A DNA stretch of 64,000 nt from Methylocella tundrae. Its GTDB lineage: Bacteria > Pseudomonadota > Alphaproteobacteria > Rhizobiales > Beijerinckiaceae. Positions 56,835-64,000 of the stretch are shown here, one piece after another. A model generated the notes under the pieces. The model was not told the DNA's origin. It saw only the letters and a program-made list of their open reading frames with translations, and ran no database searches. Numbering within the stretch: the stretch's first letter is position 1; every line of letters begins with the position of its first letter. The translations under genes and the position numbers were made by a program. The stretch spans positions 434,001 to 498,000 of the forward strand of contig NZ_CP139089.1 of assembly GCF_038024855.1 (NCBI RefSeq), in the 5' to 3' direction.

Positions 56835-57725
56835 CTAGCGCAGCTCGGCCGCTGGCGCGTTCGTATTGGCCAATTGTATCGAATGAGGCGCGTTCGAAGC
56901 AAATTTTTTGGCCGCCGAGGCGAGCCAGGCCGTATATTGCTCGGGGCTCACGACGCGGAAGGCGATCGGCATGAAAGCATGATCCTTGCCGCAGAGCTTG
57001 GAGCATTGGCCGTAGTAAACGCCTTCGCGCTCAGCCTTGAACCAGGTCTCGTTCATGCGGCCGGGAACCGCGTCGATGCGAACGCCGAAAGACGGAATCG
57101 TGAAGGAATGAATGACGTCCGCGCCGGTGACCAGCACATGCACCACCTTGCCGACGGGCACGACGGCCTCATTGTCGACGGAGAGCTGGCGGATATCGCC
57201 GGGCTTTAGATCTGATTCGGGGATGAGATAGGAGTCGAAGGAAAAGCCGCCGCCCTGATCTTTCGGATAATCATAGGTCCAGTACCACTGCTTGCCCGTC
57301 ACCTTGACGGTGATGTCGGCCGGGGGCACCACCAATTGATGCGTGAGCAGCCGGAAAGACGGGATTGCTATGATGACGAGGATCATCACCGGCAGCACGG
57401 TCCAGGCGACTTCAAGCGTCGAATTGTGTGTCGTCTGCGCCGCGACAGGATTGTTCTTCTCGTTGAAGCGGATCAGGACGTAGGCGAGCAGGGCGAGGAC
57501 GAAAAGCGTAATGCCGACGATGATCGGCAGCAGCACCCAATTATGGAAGAAGTGCATCTCATGGGCGATAGGGGTGACGGCTTCCTCGAAGGTGATCTGG
57601 CCCGGGCGCGGAAAGCCATCGGCGTAGGCCGAGCCTGCCGCGAGGGTCGCCAAGGAGAAAGCGGAGGGAAACAAGCCCGAGCGAAGGGTTTGAAACAGAC
57701 GGGCTGCAGTGCTGGCAAATCTCAT
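56835..57725 (-). CDS. coxB: Cytochrome c oxidase subunit II
   Basis: 296 residues. A signal peptide is followed by two helices (FHNWVLLPIIVGITLFVLALLAYVLIRF and TVLPVMILVIIAIPSFRLL). The periplasmic cupredoxin domain carries the CuA site YYGQCSKLCGKDHAFMPI with both Cys, Met and His ligands, plus the upstream VIHSFTIPSFGVR His. Electron entry subunit from cytochrome c. No heme-c CXXCH is fused. First gene of the cox operon. Confidence 0.97.
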   Translation of the reverse strand: MRFASTAARLFQTLRSGLFPSAFSLATLAAGSAYADGFPRPGQITFEEAVTPIAHEMHFFHNWVLLPIIVGITLFVLALLAYVLIRFNEKNNPVAAQTTHNSTLEVAWTVLPVMILVIIAIPSFRLLTHQLVVPPADITVKVTGKQWYWTYDYPKDQGGGFSFDSYLIPESDLKPGDIRQLSVDNEAVVPVGKVVHVLVTGADVIHSFTIPSFGVRIDAVPGRMNETWFKAEREGVYYGQCSKLCGKDHAFMPIAFRVVSPEQYTAWLASAAKKFASNAPHSIQLANTNAPAAELR

Positions 57726-58068
57726 AAAGGTCGAAGCTCCGGTTGCACGGCTGACCCTCCGCGCCTACCATTTCCCATTCAGCTCGTCCAGAGCCGCTGA
57801 GAAAGGGCGGGGAGAATAGTTCAAAACCACAAAGTTTCCTTGAGCGCAATCAACCCGGCCGCGCCAGCCTTGCGGCATAAGCGCGCGATCGCTTCCCCGG
57901 CGCTCCGCCGTTTGGCGCAAACGCCTTGCAAAACGCGGCGGCCAGGGCGAAGCCGGCAAATCCGTCCTACTTTACTTGACAGCCCGACGCGATTTGCTAG
58001 GCAGCAGGTCGGCGCGTGATGATGTTGAAAAAATGGATCAAGCGCGCGAGTCGAGTTCCGGAGAAAAC
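57726..58068. other. Divergent promoter region between coxB and the IalB-family gene
   Basis: About 340 bases. A TTGACA at 57976-57981 reads toward the IalB-family gene, with a poor -10 match (TAGGCA) 16 bases later. The cox operon promoter should lie nearer 57726-57850 on the minus strand, but no clear boxes were found. Confidence 0.35.
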
Positions 58069-58635
58069 ATGGCTGACGCCGTCGAACATCATCGCAAGCA
58101 TGTCTTCGCGCGTTCTCTCCGGACGCCCTCGCGCAGCGGGGTCTGGATCGTTGGCGCCGCCCTGTGCGCCGCCGTGATTTTGGCCGCGGGCAGCGGAGCT
58201 CGGGCGCAAGGCGTCGTCAAATCCAAGAATGGCGACTGGGAAACGCGTTGCGAGACCCCGCCCGGCGCCTCCAAAGAACAATGCGCGCTGCTGCAAAGCG
58301 TCGCCGCCGAGGACAAGCCGAACATTAATCTCGTCGTGATCGTGCTGAAGACGGCGGATGGGAAAAGCCGGCTCCTGCGCGTTATCGCTCCGCTCGGCGT
58401 GCTGCTGCCGTCGGGTCTCGGGCTGAAAATTGATAATGTCGACGTCGGCCGCGCAGGCTTCGTGCGCTGTCTGCCGACGGGATGCGTCGCCGAAGTCGTC
58501 ATGGAACAGAAACTGATCGACCAGATGAAGAGCGGCGCAAACGCGACCTTCATCATTTTCCAGACGCCGGAAGAAGGCATCGGCATCCCGCTGGCCCTCG
58601 CGGGCTTCCGCGAAGGTTTCGACACATTGCCCTAA
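58069..58635 (+). CDS. Invasion-associated locus B (IalB) family periplasmic protein
   Basis: 188 residues from the ATG at 58069, which has CGGAGAAAAC in front; the frame is open upstream to 57976. A signal/anchor sequence (SGVWIVGAALCAAVILAAGSGARA) precedes the IalB domain: KNGDWETRCETPPGASKEQCALLQ, VVIVLKTADG, a cysteine pair in GFVRCLPTGCVAE and ATFIIFQTPEEGIGIPLAL. The family is named after a Bartonella invasion protein but is common in free-living relatives; function unknown. Confidence 0.88.
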   Translation: MADAVEHHRKHVFARSLRTPSRSGVWIVGAALCAAVILAAGSGARAQGVVKSKNGDWETRCETPPGASKEQCALLQSVAAEDKPNINLVVIVLKTADGKSRLLRVIAPLGVLLPSGLGLKIDNVDVGRAGFVRCLPTGCVAEVVMEQKLIDQMKSGANATFIIFQTPEEGIGIPLALAGFREGFDTLP

Positions 58636-58895
58636 AGACGGATTTCGTCCAGCCTCTGACTGCGCCTTTCATCAAAAGTCAAAGTATTATGTCGCCGGGA
58701 AACCGTCGCCGCTTTCCAGCGGCGTGCTCCAAAGCGCGGCCGCTTCCTGGTGATCCCTTTGGCTGTCGCGAAGGTTATCGCATTTTCTGAAAGCCGGCTG
58801 ACGGTCGCAGCGACTGAAGGGGCGATCACGTCGTCCACGAAAAGGCGTCATTTGGCGACCCGCTGGCGGGAACGGGCCGGCGCTAAGCCGAGGGG

Positions 58896-59852
58896 CTATT
58901 CGGCGGCGTCCCGCAGCACGACAAGGCGCGAGGCGGCCGTCTCGGCGAGCGCGGCCGCGACCCGCGTCATGGCGGCGCGCACCTCCTCGAAGCGCTCCGA
59001 CCGGACCACATTGTGTTCATCCATGTAGAGACCGCGGCTGACCTCGATCTGAAGCGCGTGGCGATTGGCGGCGGGCGCGCCGTAATTCTCCGTGATGTAG
59101 CCGCCGGCATAGGGCTTGTTGCGGGCGACGCTGAAGCCCTGACTGCGCAATTCCGCCTCGACGACGTCGACAAGAACTGTCGCGCAGCTGGCGCCATGCC
59201 GATCGCCAAGCACGAAATCGGCCTTCTGTTTGGGGGCGCCCGCCATCGCTTCGCGGCCGTGGCTCGAAAACAATCCGCCGGCGGGACTCACGGCGGAGGG
59301 CATCGAGTGGCAATCGACCAGCACGGCCAGTCCAAAATTCAGCTGCGCGCGGTCGATCAGTGCGCTGAGGCGGGCATGATATGGCTTGTGCAGCTTCTCG
59401 ATGCGCCGCAATCCTTCTTCCAGCGGGAGCCGTCCGGCGTAGATCTCTTGCGCCTGGCCGACGACGCGCGGAATTGTGCCGAGCCCGCCTGCGACCCGGA
59501 TCGAGCGCGTATTGGCGAAGGCCGGCAGCCGTCCTTCGAACATGCGCGGATCGAGCTCATAGGGCTCGCGGTTGAGGTCAAGATAGGTGCGCGGAAAAAG
59601 CGCTCGGATCATCGGCGCGCCAAGCGCCACGCAGCCATTGAACAAGGCGTCGACGAAAGCGTCTTCGGAGCGCCGTAACTGCAGCGAATTCAGCCGCGTG
59701 CGCTGAAGAAAGCGCCGCGGATAGACATCGCCCGAATGGGGTGAGGAAAACACCAGCGCGGAGGTCAGCGCCTGCGGTTCGCTCACCTCAAAGCCTGGAT
59801 CGAGCTCCGGTTCGATGTCGCCGCGTTGGCCCGGGGGCTCGGAAATCATCAA
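58896..59852 (-). CDS. N-formylglutamate amidohydrolase family protein
   Basis: 318 residues. Family features: LVFSSPHSGDVYPRRFL near residue 32, DAFVDALFNG, FPRTYLDLNREPYELD, VDCHSMPSAV (metal-site His region) and GYITENYG with HALQIEVSRGLYMDE near the C-terminus. The enzyme releases formate from N-formyl-glutamate in histidine degradation in some bacteria; no hut genes are nearby, so the substrate may differ. A further possibility is cell-wall-related amidase activity, which some relatives show. Confidence 0.87.
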   Translation of the reverse strand: MMISEPPGQRGDIEPELDPGFEVSEPQALTSALVFSSPHSGDVYPRRFLQRTRLNSLQLRRSEDAFVDALFNGCVALGAPMIRALFPRTYLDLNREPYELDPRMFEGRLPAFANTRSIRVAGGLGTIPRVVGQAQEIYAGRLPLEEGLRRIEKLHKPYHARLSALIDRAQLNFGLAVLVDCHSMPSAVSPAGGLFSSHGREAMAGAPKQKADFVLGDRHGASCATVLVDVVEAELRSQGFSVARNKPYAGGYITENYGAPAANRHALQIEVSRGLYMDEHNVVRSERFEEVRAAMTRVAAALAETAASRLVVLRDAAE

Positions 59853-60127
59853 TCGTCCTCAAGGGAGCCGAAGCTTCGGGAAATCCTAAAGGGAGCCAAT
59901 TTGCCAAGGACGCGGCTCGCTGTCCACATCTATCCGCGATCGCAGCGACTGACCGGCGCTGATCGTTGAAAACGCAGCGGCGATTTGACCGGCAGGACAA
60001 ATTTGTCACGTGCTTTCGGAAAACATCCGCGATGGGCCGCAAACACGCCTGGCCGCGTTTGCGGCCTCAGATTTTCATGGGATTTTTACCTAATGCGCCT
60101 TTGCTTGGCCGGCATTGCGAGGCTCCC

Positions 60128-60526
60128 ATGAATGACATGAATTTCCCGACACAATCAAAAATCCAGCTTGGCAAGATCCTGCTCGCCGAAGACGACAGCG
60201 ACATGCGCCGCTTTTTGGGCAAGGCTCTGCAGAACGCCGGTTACTCCGTCGCTTCCTTCGACAACGGACTTTCGGCGTATGGGCGGCTGCGCGAAGAACC
60301 GTTCGAGCTGCTTCTGACCGATATTGTCATGCCCGAGATGGACGGCATCGAACTCGCCCGGCGGGCGACGGAGCTCGATCCCGACATAAAGGTGATGTTC
60401 ATCACCGGCTTCGCCGCCGTCGCGCTCAACCCGGACAATAATGCGCCGCCGCAGGCGAAGATCCTGTCGAAGCCTTTCCATCTCAAGGATCTCGTCAACG
60501 AGGTGCAAAGGCTGCTCGCGGCGTGA
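60128..60526 (+). CDS. cpdR: CpdR-type single-domain response regulator
   Basis: 132 residues, one receiver domain with no output domain. KILLAEDDSDMRRFL holds the acidic pair, the phospho-acceptor Asp is in LLTDIVMPEMDGIELA, and the K of SKPFHLKDLV plus the T/F switch residues are present. In Caulobacter, CpdR phosphorylated via CckA-ChpT controls ClpXP-dependent proteolysis and the cell cycle. Sequence order (KILLAEDD, DNGLSAYGRL) fits CpdR closely. The start at 60128 follows a run that is open upstream. Overlaps the lytic transglycosylase start by 4 bases (GTGA). Confidence 0.88.
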   Translation: MNDMNFPTQSKIQLGKILLAEDDSDMRRFLGKALQNAGYSVASFDNGLSAYGRLREEPFELLLTDIVMPEMDGIELARRATELDPDIKVMFITGFAAVALNPDNNAPPQAKILSKPFHLKDLVNEVQRLLAA

Positions 60527-61797
60527 GGCGATTTCCGTTTGCCGCGCGTGCTGCTATGCTTCCCCGCATGACGTCAGCAAACGCTCCTGATCGCGCGGCG
60601 CGGCGCCGGGTTCCGTTCATGGCGCTTTGCGTCGCTTTCGGCGCGATGAACGCGGTTGGCCTTCTTCCAGCCAAAGCCGGCTCGTTCCAGGAGTGTCTCG
60701 CGGCGCTTCGCCCTTCCATCCTCGCGAGCGGCGTCAGCGCGGCGACGTTTGATAAGGCGACAAGCGCGCTTCAGCCCAATCCCGACGTTTTTGTGCTGGC
60801 GCAGGCGCAGCCGGAGTTCAAGACGCCCATCTGGGACTATCTCGCCGGCCTCGTCGACGAGGAGAGGGTAAACGACGGGCGCGCGATGATGCAGCGGTGG
60901 GCGCAGGCGCTGGCGACGGCGCAGGCAAAGTTCGGCGTCGACGGAGCGACGATCGCGGCCGTCTGGGGCGTCGAATCCGATTTCGGCCGCAGTTTCGGGA
61001 CGCGGCCAATCATACAGTCCCTCGCGACGCTCTCATGCGGCAGCTTCCGGCAGGCCTATTTCAGGACCGAATTCACGGCTGCTCTCAAAATTCTCGATCA
61101 TGGCGACATAGCGCCAGAGCAGTTCGTCGGGTCGTGGGCGGGAGCGTTCGGCCAAACGCAGTTCATGCCCTCGACCTTTTTGCGCACGGCGGTCGATCTC
61201 GACGGCGATGGGCGCAAGGACCTCATCAACTCCGTGCCGGACGCCCTCGGCTCGACCGCCGCCTATCTGCGCAAGGGCGGCTGGACGCCGGGCGTCGAAT
61301 GGGGTTTCGAAGTGCGGCTGCCGCAGCGTTACGCGGGTCCCTCCGGGCGGACCCGCAAAGAGCCGATGGCGGCCTGGGCTGCGCGCGGAATCGTCCGGAT
61401 CGACGGCTCGCGGCTCGATGGCGGCCCCAACGCCGGCCTGCTGCTGCCAGCTGGCCCGAACGGGCCGGCCTTCCTCGTGACGCGTAATTTTGATGCGATC
61501 TATTCATACAATGCCGCGGAGTCTTACGCGCTCGCGATCGCGCTCCTGTCTGACCGGCTGCGCGGGCGCCGAGGGCTTGCGACGCCCTGGCCAACCAACG
61601 ACCCCGGCCTCTCGCGGGCCGATCGGCGCGAGCTGCAATCGCTTCTCATGCGGCGCGGCTATGACCTCGACGGCAAGGCGGACGGCGTCATCGGGACCAA
61701 GACCAAGCAGGCGATCAGCGATTTTCAGGCGAAGGCCGGACTGCCGCCGGATGGCCGCGCCAGCGTTTCCGTGCTCGCCGCCGCGCGGGGCCGGTGA
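60523..61797 (+). CDS. Lytic murein transglycosylase (MltB family) with peptidoglycan-binding domain
   Basis: 424 residues from a GTG that overlaps the cpdR stop. An N-terminal hydrophobic segment (VPFMALCVAFGAMNAVGLLPAKA) acts as signal peptide or anchor. The MltB catalytic domain follows, with the catalytic Glu in VWGVESDFGRSFG and GAFGQTQFMPSTFLRTAVDLDGDGRKDL. A PG_binding_1 repeat ends the protein (LQSLLMRRGYDLDGKADGVIG, TKQAISDFQ). It cleaves glycan strands with 1,6-anhydro product formation. Coupling to cpdR may tie cell-cycle control to wall remodelling, but that is inference. Confidence 0.93.
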   Translation: MRRFPFAARAAMLPRMTSANAPDRAARRRVPFMALCVAFGAMNAVGLLPAKAGSFQECLAALRPSILASGVSAATFDKATSALQPNPDVFVLAQAQPEFKTPIWDYLAGLVDEERVNDGRAMMQRWAQALATAQAKFGVDGATIAAVWGVESDFGRSFGTRPIIQSLATLSCGSFRQAYFRTEFTAALKILDHGDIAPEQFVGSWAGAFGQTQFMPSTFLRTAVDLDGDGRKDLINSVPDALGSTAAYLRKGGWTPGVEWGFEVRLPQRYAGPSGRTRKEPMAAWAARGIVRIDGSRLDGGPNAGLLLPAGPNGPAFLVTRNFDAIYSYNAAESYALAIALLSDRLRGRRGLATPWPTNDPGLSRADRRELQSLLMRRGYDLDGKADGVIGTKTKQAISDFQAKAGLPPDGRASVSVLAAARGR

Positions 61798-61830
61798 GAT
61801 TGCGAGACTGACGCGGCGCCGTCACCAGAC

Positions 61831-62439
61831 CTAAATCACATAGATCTTGTCGGTCAGTTCGTCCCTGCCGCCGCCCGGCGGAAAATGCTGGTTCAGCACC
61901 GCGCCGCATTGCTCGACGGCGGACACGAATCCCGTCGCGAGATCGCCTGCGCGAATCTGGGCGAGCAGGGCGTCGACCGCGCCCTGCCACACGGACCGGT
62001 CGACCTTTGACGCAATGCCGTCGTCGGCGACGATGCGGACGTAATGCTCGGCGAGCGACACGAAGATCAGCACGCCGGCGCGGTTCGTCTTGCGCGTCAT
62101 GCCTCTGATCATGAACTGCTCCATCGCGGCGCGATGGGCCTGCTCGCGGCGCACGCGGCCCGGCACGAGCTGATGTCCGAGGCCGGACGATGAAAAAACG
62201 AGATAGAGCGCGGTGAAAATGAAAACTTGAACCAGCAGGATCTGCTGCACTGAAAGTTGTGTCATGGCGATGAGGGGCCAGGGGGCGGCGAGCGCGATCA
62301 GCGCCGACCAGGCGACCGCATAGGTCATGTAGTCCGACGAAGCGCGCGAGAGAACGCAGACGATCTCTCCAGCGGTTCGCGATTCGGCCGCGGTGATGGC
62401 GGCGTTGATGCGATTCTGGTCTTCGGTCGAAAGGATCAT
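61831..62439 (-). CDS. TPM-domain membrane protein
   Basis: 202 residues from the ATG at 62439, which overlaps the stop of the next gene upstream by one base. A TPM-like domain (about 5-35 and 100-200) is interrupted by two helices (YAVAWSALIALAAPWPLIAM and ILLVQVFIFTALYLVF). RAGVLIFVSLAEHYVRIVADDGIA is typical. TPM proteins (YgcG, Psb32, MOLO1) bind phosphate or assemble at membranes; exact role unknown. Operon partner of the TPM and LemA genes. Confidence 0.85.
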   Translation of the reverse strand: MILSTEDQNRINAAITAAESRTAGEIVCVLSRASSDYMTYAVAWSALIALAAPWPLIAMTQLSVQQILLVQVFIFTALYLVFSSSGLGHQLVPGRVRREQAHRAAMEQFMIRGMTRKTNRAGVLIFVSLAEHYVRIVADDGIASKVDRSVWQGAVDALLAQIRAGDLATGFVSAVEQCGAVLNQHFPPGGGRDELTDKIYVI

Positions 62440-63392
62440 CACCAACTCCCTGAAGCGCCGCCGCCGCCAGACGATCCGCCGCCGCCGGAAAAGCCGCCGC
62501 CGCCCCAATCGTCAGAGCCGCCGCGTCCGCCTCCGCGGCCAGAATTCGCCAGCATGCCGAGGATGAAGGACAGAAGATTGCTCCAGAAGAAATCGCGATC
62601 GTTCCGCGGCCGCTCGGGGCCTTGGCCCTGGCCGTCGCCGCGCTGCGTGCCCCAGCGCGGATCGCCGCCCGTCGAGACGCTGGCCATCCCGCCCTGGCGG
62701 GGCGCGCGAAACAGCAGCAGCACGACAATGACGAACAGCGCGAGGACGAGCCACGGCGTCAGCGAATCACTGCGCGAATCGTGGCGGTCGAGACGCAGGT
62801 CAGGACGCTTTTGCCACTCCGAGGCGTCCGTCGTGAGCACGGTGATGACATCATCGACGCCGCGCTCGACGCCGCCGCCGAAATCGCCAGTCTTGAATCG
62901 CGGCGCCATCGCGTTGGAGATGATGATTTTCGACAAGGCGTCGGTGAGCGTCCCCTCGAGGCCGTATCCGACCTCAATGCGCACCTTGTGCTGTTTTGGC
63001 GCGATGAGCATCAAGACGCCGTTATTTTTGTCCTTTTCGCCAAGCTTCCATTCGCGAAAGAGGGCGTTGGCGTAAGGCTCGATTTCGTCGCCATCGAGCG
63101 AATTCACCGTGGCGACGACCAATTGGATGCCGGATTTGGTCTCCAACGATTCGAGTTTGGTCTCGATCGCGGCCTTCGTCGCGGCCGGGATGACATTGGC
63201 CGCGTCGACGACGCGCCCCGTGAGCGGCGGAAAATCATAGGCGAAAGCAAAGCCGGCGCAGAACAAAACGGCGAGGCATAGAAAAGCTGCTGCGATCCGC
63301 CGCGAAAGAGCGAGGCGGCGCGGAGCCGGAGCGGATGCGGCGAGGAGGCCGCCCCCGCGATCAGTCCAGAGCGGGAAAAGGCCGACGCTCAA
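62439..63392 (-). CDS. YgcG-like TPM-domain protein
   Basis: 317 residues. Signal peptide (AAAFLCLAVLFCAGFAFAY, mature start DFPPLTGRVVDAAN). The TPM domain follows: VIPAATKAAIETKLESLETKSG, NALFREWKLGEKDKNNGVLMLIA and VRIEVGYGLEGTLTDA. One helix (LTPWLVLALFVIVVLLLFRAP) and a Gly/Ser-rich tail end the protein (GGRGGSDDWGGGGFSGGGGS). This architecture is typical of YgcG next to LemA, where the pair is thought to act in envelope stress. Its start overlaps the LemA stop by 4 bases. Confidence 0.9.
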   Translation of the reverse strand: MSVGLFPLWTDRGGGLLAASAPAPRRLALSRRIAAAFLCLAVLFCAGFAFAYDFPPLTGRVVDAANVIPAATKAAIETKLESLETKSGIQLVVATVNSLDGDEIEPYANALFREWKLGEKDKNNGVLMLIAPKQHKVRIEVGYGLEGTLTDALSKIIISNAMAPRFKTGDFGGGVERGVDDVITVLTTDASEWQKRPDLRLDRHDSRSDSLTPWLVLALFVIVVLLLFRAPRQGGMASVSTGGDPRWGTQRGDGQGQGPERPRNDRDFFWSNLLSFILGMLANSGRGGGRGGSDDWGGGGFSGGGGSSGGGGASGSW

Positions 63393-64000
63393 AATTTCAC
63401 TTGGGGCGCGGTCTGCGCCGCATCATTCGCGGTGAAGGTGGCGAGCGGCTGTTTGCCTGCGAAAACCGTCTTGGCCCAAAGGATCGTCGGGAAGGTTTGC
63501 AGGGCGGTATTATAAACGCGCGCGGCTTCAATATAGTCGCGCCGTGCGACGGCGATGCGGTTTTCCGTGCCTTCGAGCTGCGACTGCAGCGCCAGGAAGT
63601 TCTGGTTCGATTTCAGATCCGGATAATTCTCGCTGACCGCCAGGAGCCGGCCGAGCGCGCCTGACAATTGGCCTTGAGCCTCCTGGAATTGTTGCAGTTT
63701 CACGGGATCGGTCAGCTGCGAGGCGTCGATGTTGATCGAGGTCGCCTTCGCTCTTGCCTCAGTGACGGCGGTGAGCGTGTCTTTTTCCTGCTTGGCGTAG
63801 CCCTGGACCGTGGCGACGAGATTGGGAATGAGGTCGGCGCGCCTTTGATACTGGTTCTGCACGTCCGCCCATTTTGCTTTCGCCTGCTCTTCGAGCGTCG
63901 GGATGGTATTGTAGCCGCATCCCGAAAGGCCCAGCCCAAGCATGAGGACGGCGATGACCGACAACAGCCGTCTCAGCGGTCGGTCGAGCGGCGAGACCTG
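63389..64000 (-). CDS. LemA family lipoprotein-like protein, N-terminus at or past the window edge
   Basis: Membrane-anchored LemA protein. Hydrophobic lead (SVIAVLMLGLGLSGC) with a lipobox-like LSGC, then NTIPTLEEQAKAKWADVQNQYQRRADLIPNLVATVQGYAKQE, the LemA signature, and helical repeats. The frame stays open to base 64000 (reading ...SPLDRPLRRLLSVIAVL), with a basic n-region as expected for a signal peptide, so the true start is probably just outside. A TTG at 63964 is the only internal candidate and would remove the positive residues. Operon with the two TPM genes. Confidence 0.88.
   Translation of the reverse strand, partial: QVSPLDRPLRRLLSVIAVLMLGLGLSGCGYNTIPTLEEQAKAKWADVQNQYQRRADLIPNLVATVQGYAKQEKDTLTAVTEARAKATSINIDASQLTDPVKLQQFQEAQGQLSGALGRLLAVSENYPDLKSNQNFLALQSQLEGTENRIAVARRDYIEAARVYNTALQTFPTILWAKTVFAGKQPLATFTANDAAQTAPQVKF

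Overview
The window is GC-rich and densely coded. It reads as chromosomal DNA of an alphaproteobacterium of the order Hyphomicrobiales (Rhizobiales). The indicators are a CpdR-type response regulator, DUF1491, an IalB-family protein, a ChbG/HpnK-type deacetylase, and the alphaproteobacterial oxidase order coxB-coxA-ctaB-(coxF)-ctaG-coxC with DUF983 and SURF1. The genus cannot be fixed from the sequence alone; a Beijerinckiaceae/Methylocystaceae-like organism is a guess.

Layout. 1-6.1 kb: 5' part of rlmB, tRNA-Tyr, an ExoP/Wzc-type tyrosine autokinase, then small genes (secreted protein, YciA-like thioesterase, DUF1311, DUF1491). 6.2-13.4 kb: M20 peptidase, murJ with a GT2 glycosyltransferase, a ChbG/HpnK deacetylase coupled to an SDR, and a penicillin-binding-protein-like serine hydrolase. 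13.4-19.5 kb: a gene-poor stretch of small hypothetical proteins, a CBS-domain protein, a membrane protein with a decayed partial copy of its N-terminus beside it, and tRNA-Thr. 19.8-36.1 kb: housekeeping genes (MHS-family transporter, DUF502, thrB-rnhA, peroxiredoxin, DsbD-N protein, YqgE, a GGDEF/EAL protein, thrC-M16 peptidase-GNAT, DUF983-SURF1).

36.1-52.1 kb is the most unusual part. A block entirely on the + strand sits between DUF983/SURF1 and coxC, which are normally adjacent and are on the - strand here. It holds a three-protein hybrid NRPS/PKS line followed by a RuBisCO-like protein and a cupin. The line is A-PCP, then KS-AT-ACP-aminotransferase-C-A-PCP, then C-(A remnant)-PCP-TE. 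By manual signature reading the first A domain matches valine and the second glycine, and the AT carries the malonyl-type HAFH motif. This predicts valine extended by malonate, amination of the beta-keto group, then glycine. The last protein is odd in three ways: its condensation domain has Gln for the catalytic His, it keeps only what looks like the C-terminal subdomain of an A domain, and its thioesterase has Cys instead of Ser as nucleophile. The RuBisCO-like protein plus cupin resembles the pair of the methylthioadenosine-isoprenoid shunt of Rhodospirillum rubrum.

52.1-57.7 kb: the aa3-type cytochrome c oxidase operon. 58-64 kb: IalB-family protein, N-formylglutamate amidohydrolase, cpdR coupled to a lytic transglycosylase, and a TPM-TPM-LemA operon that runs out of the window.
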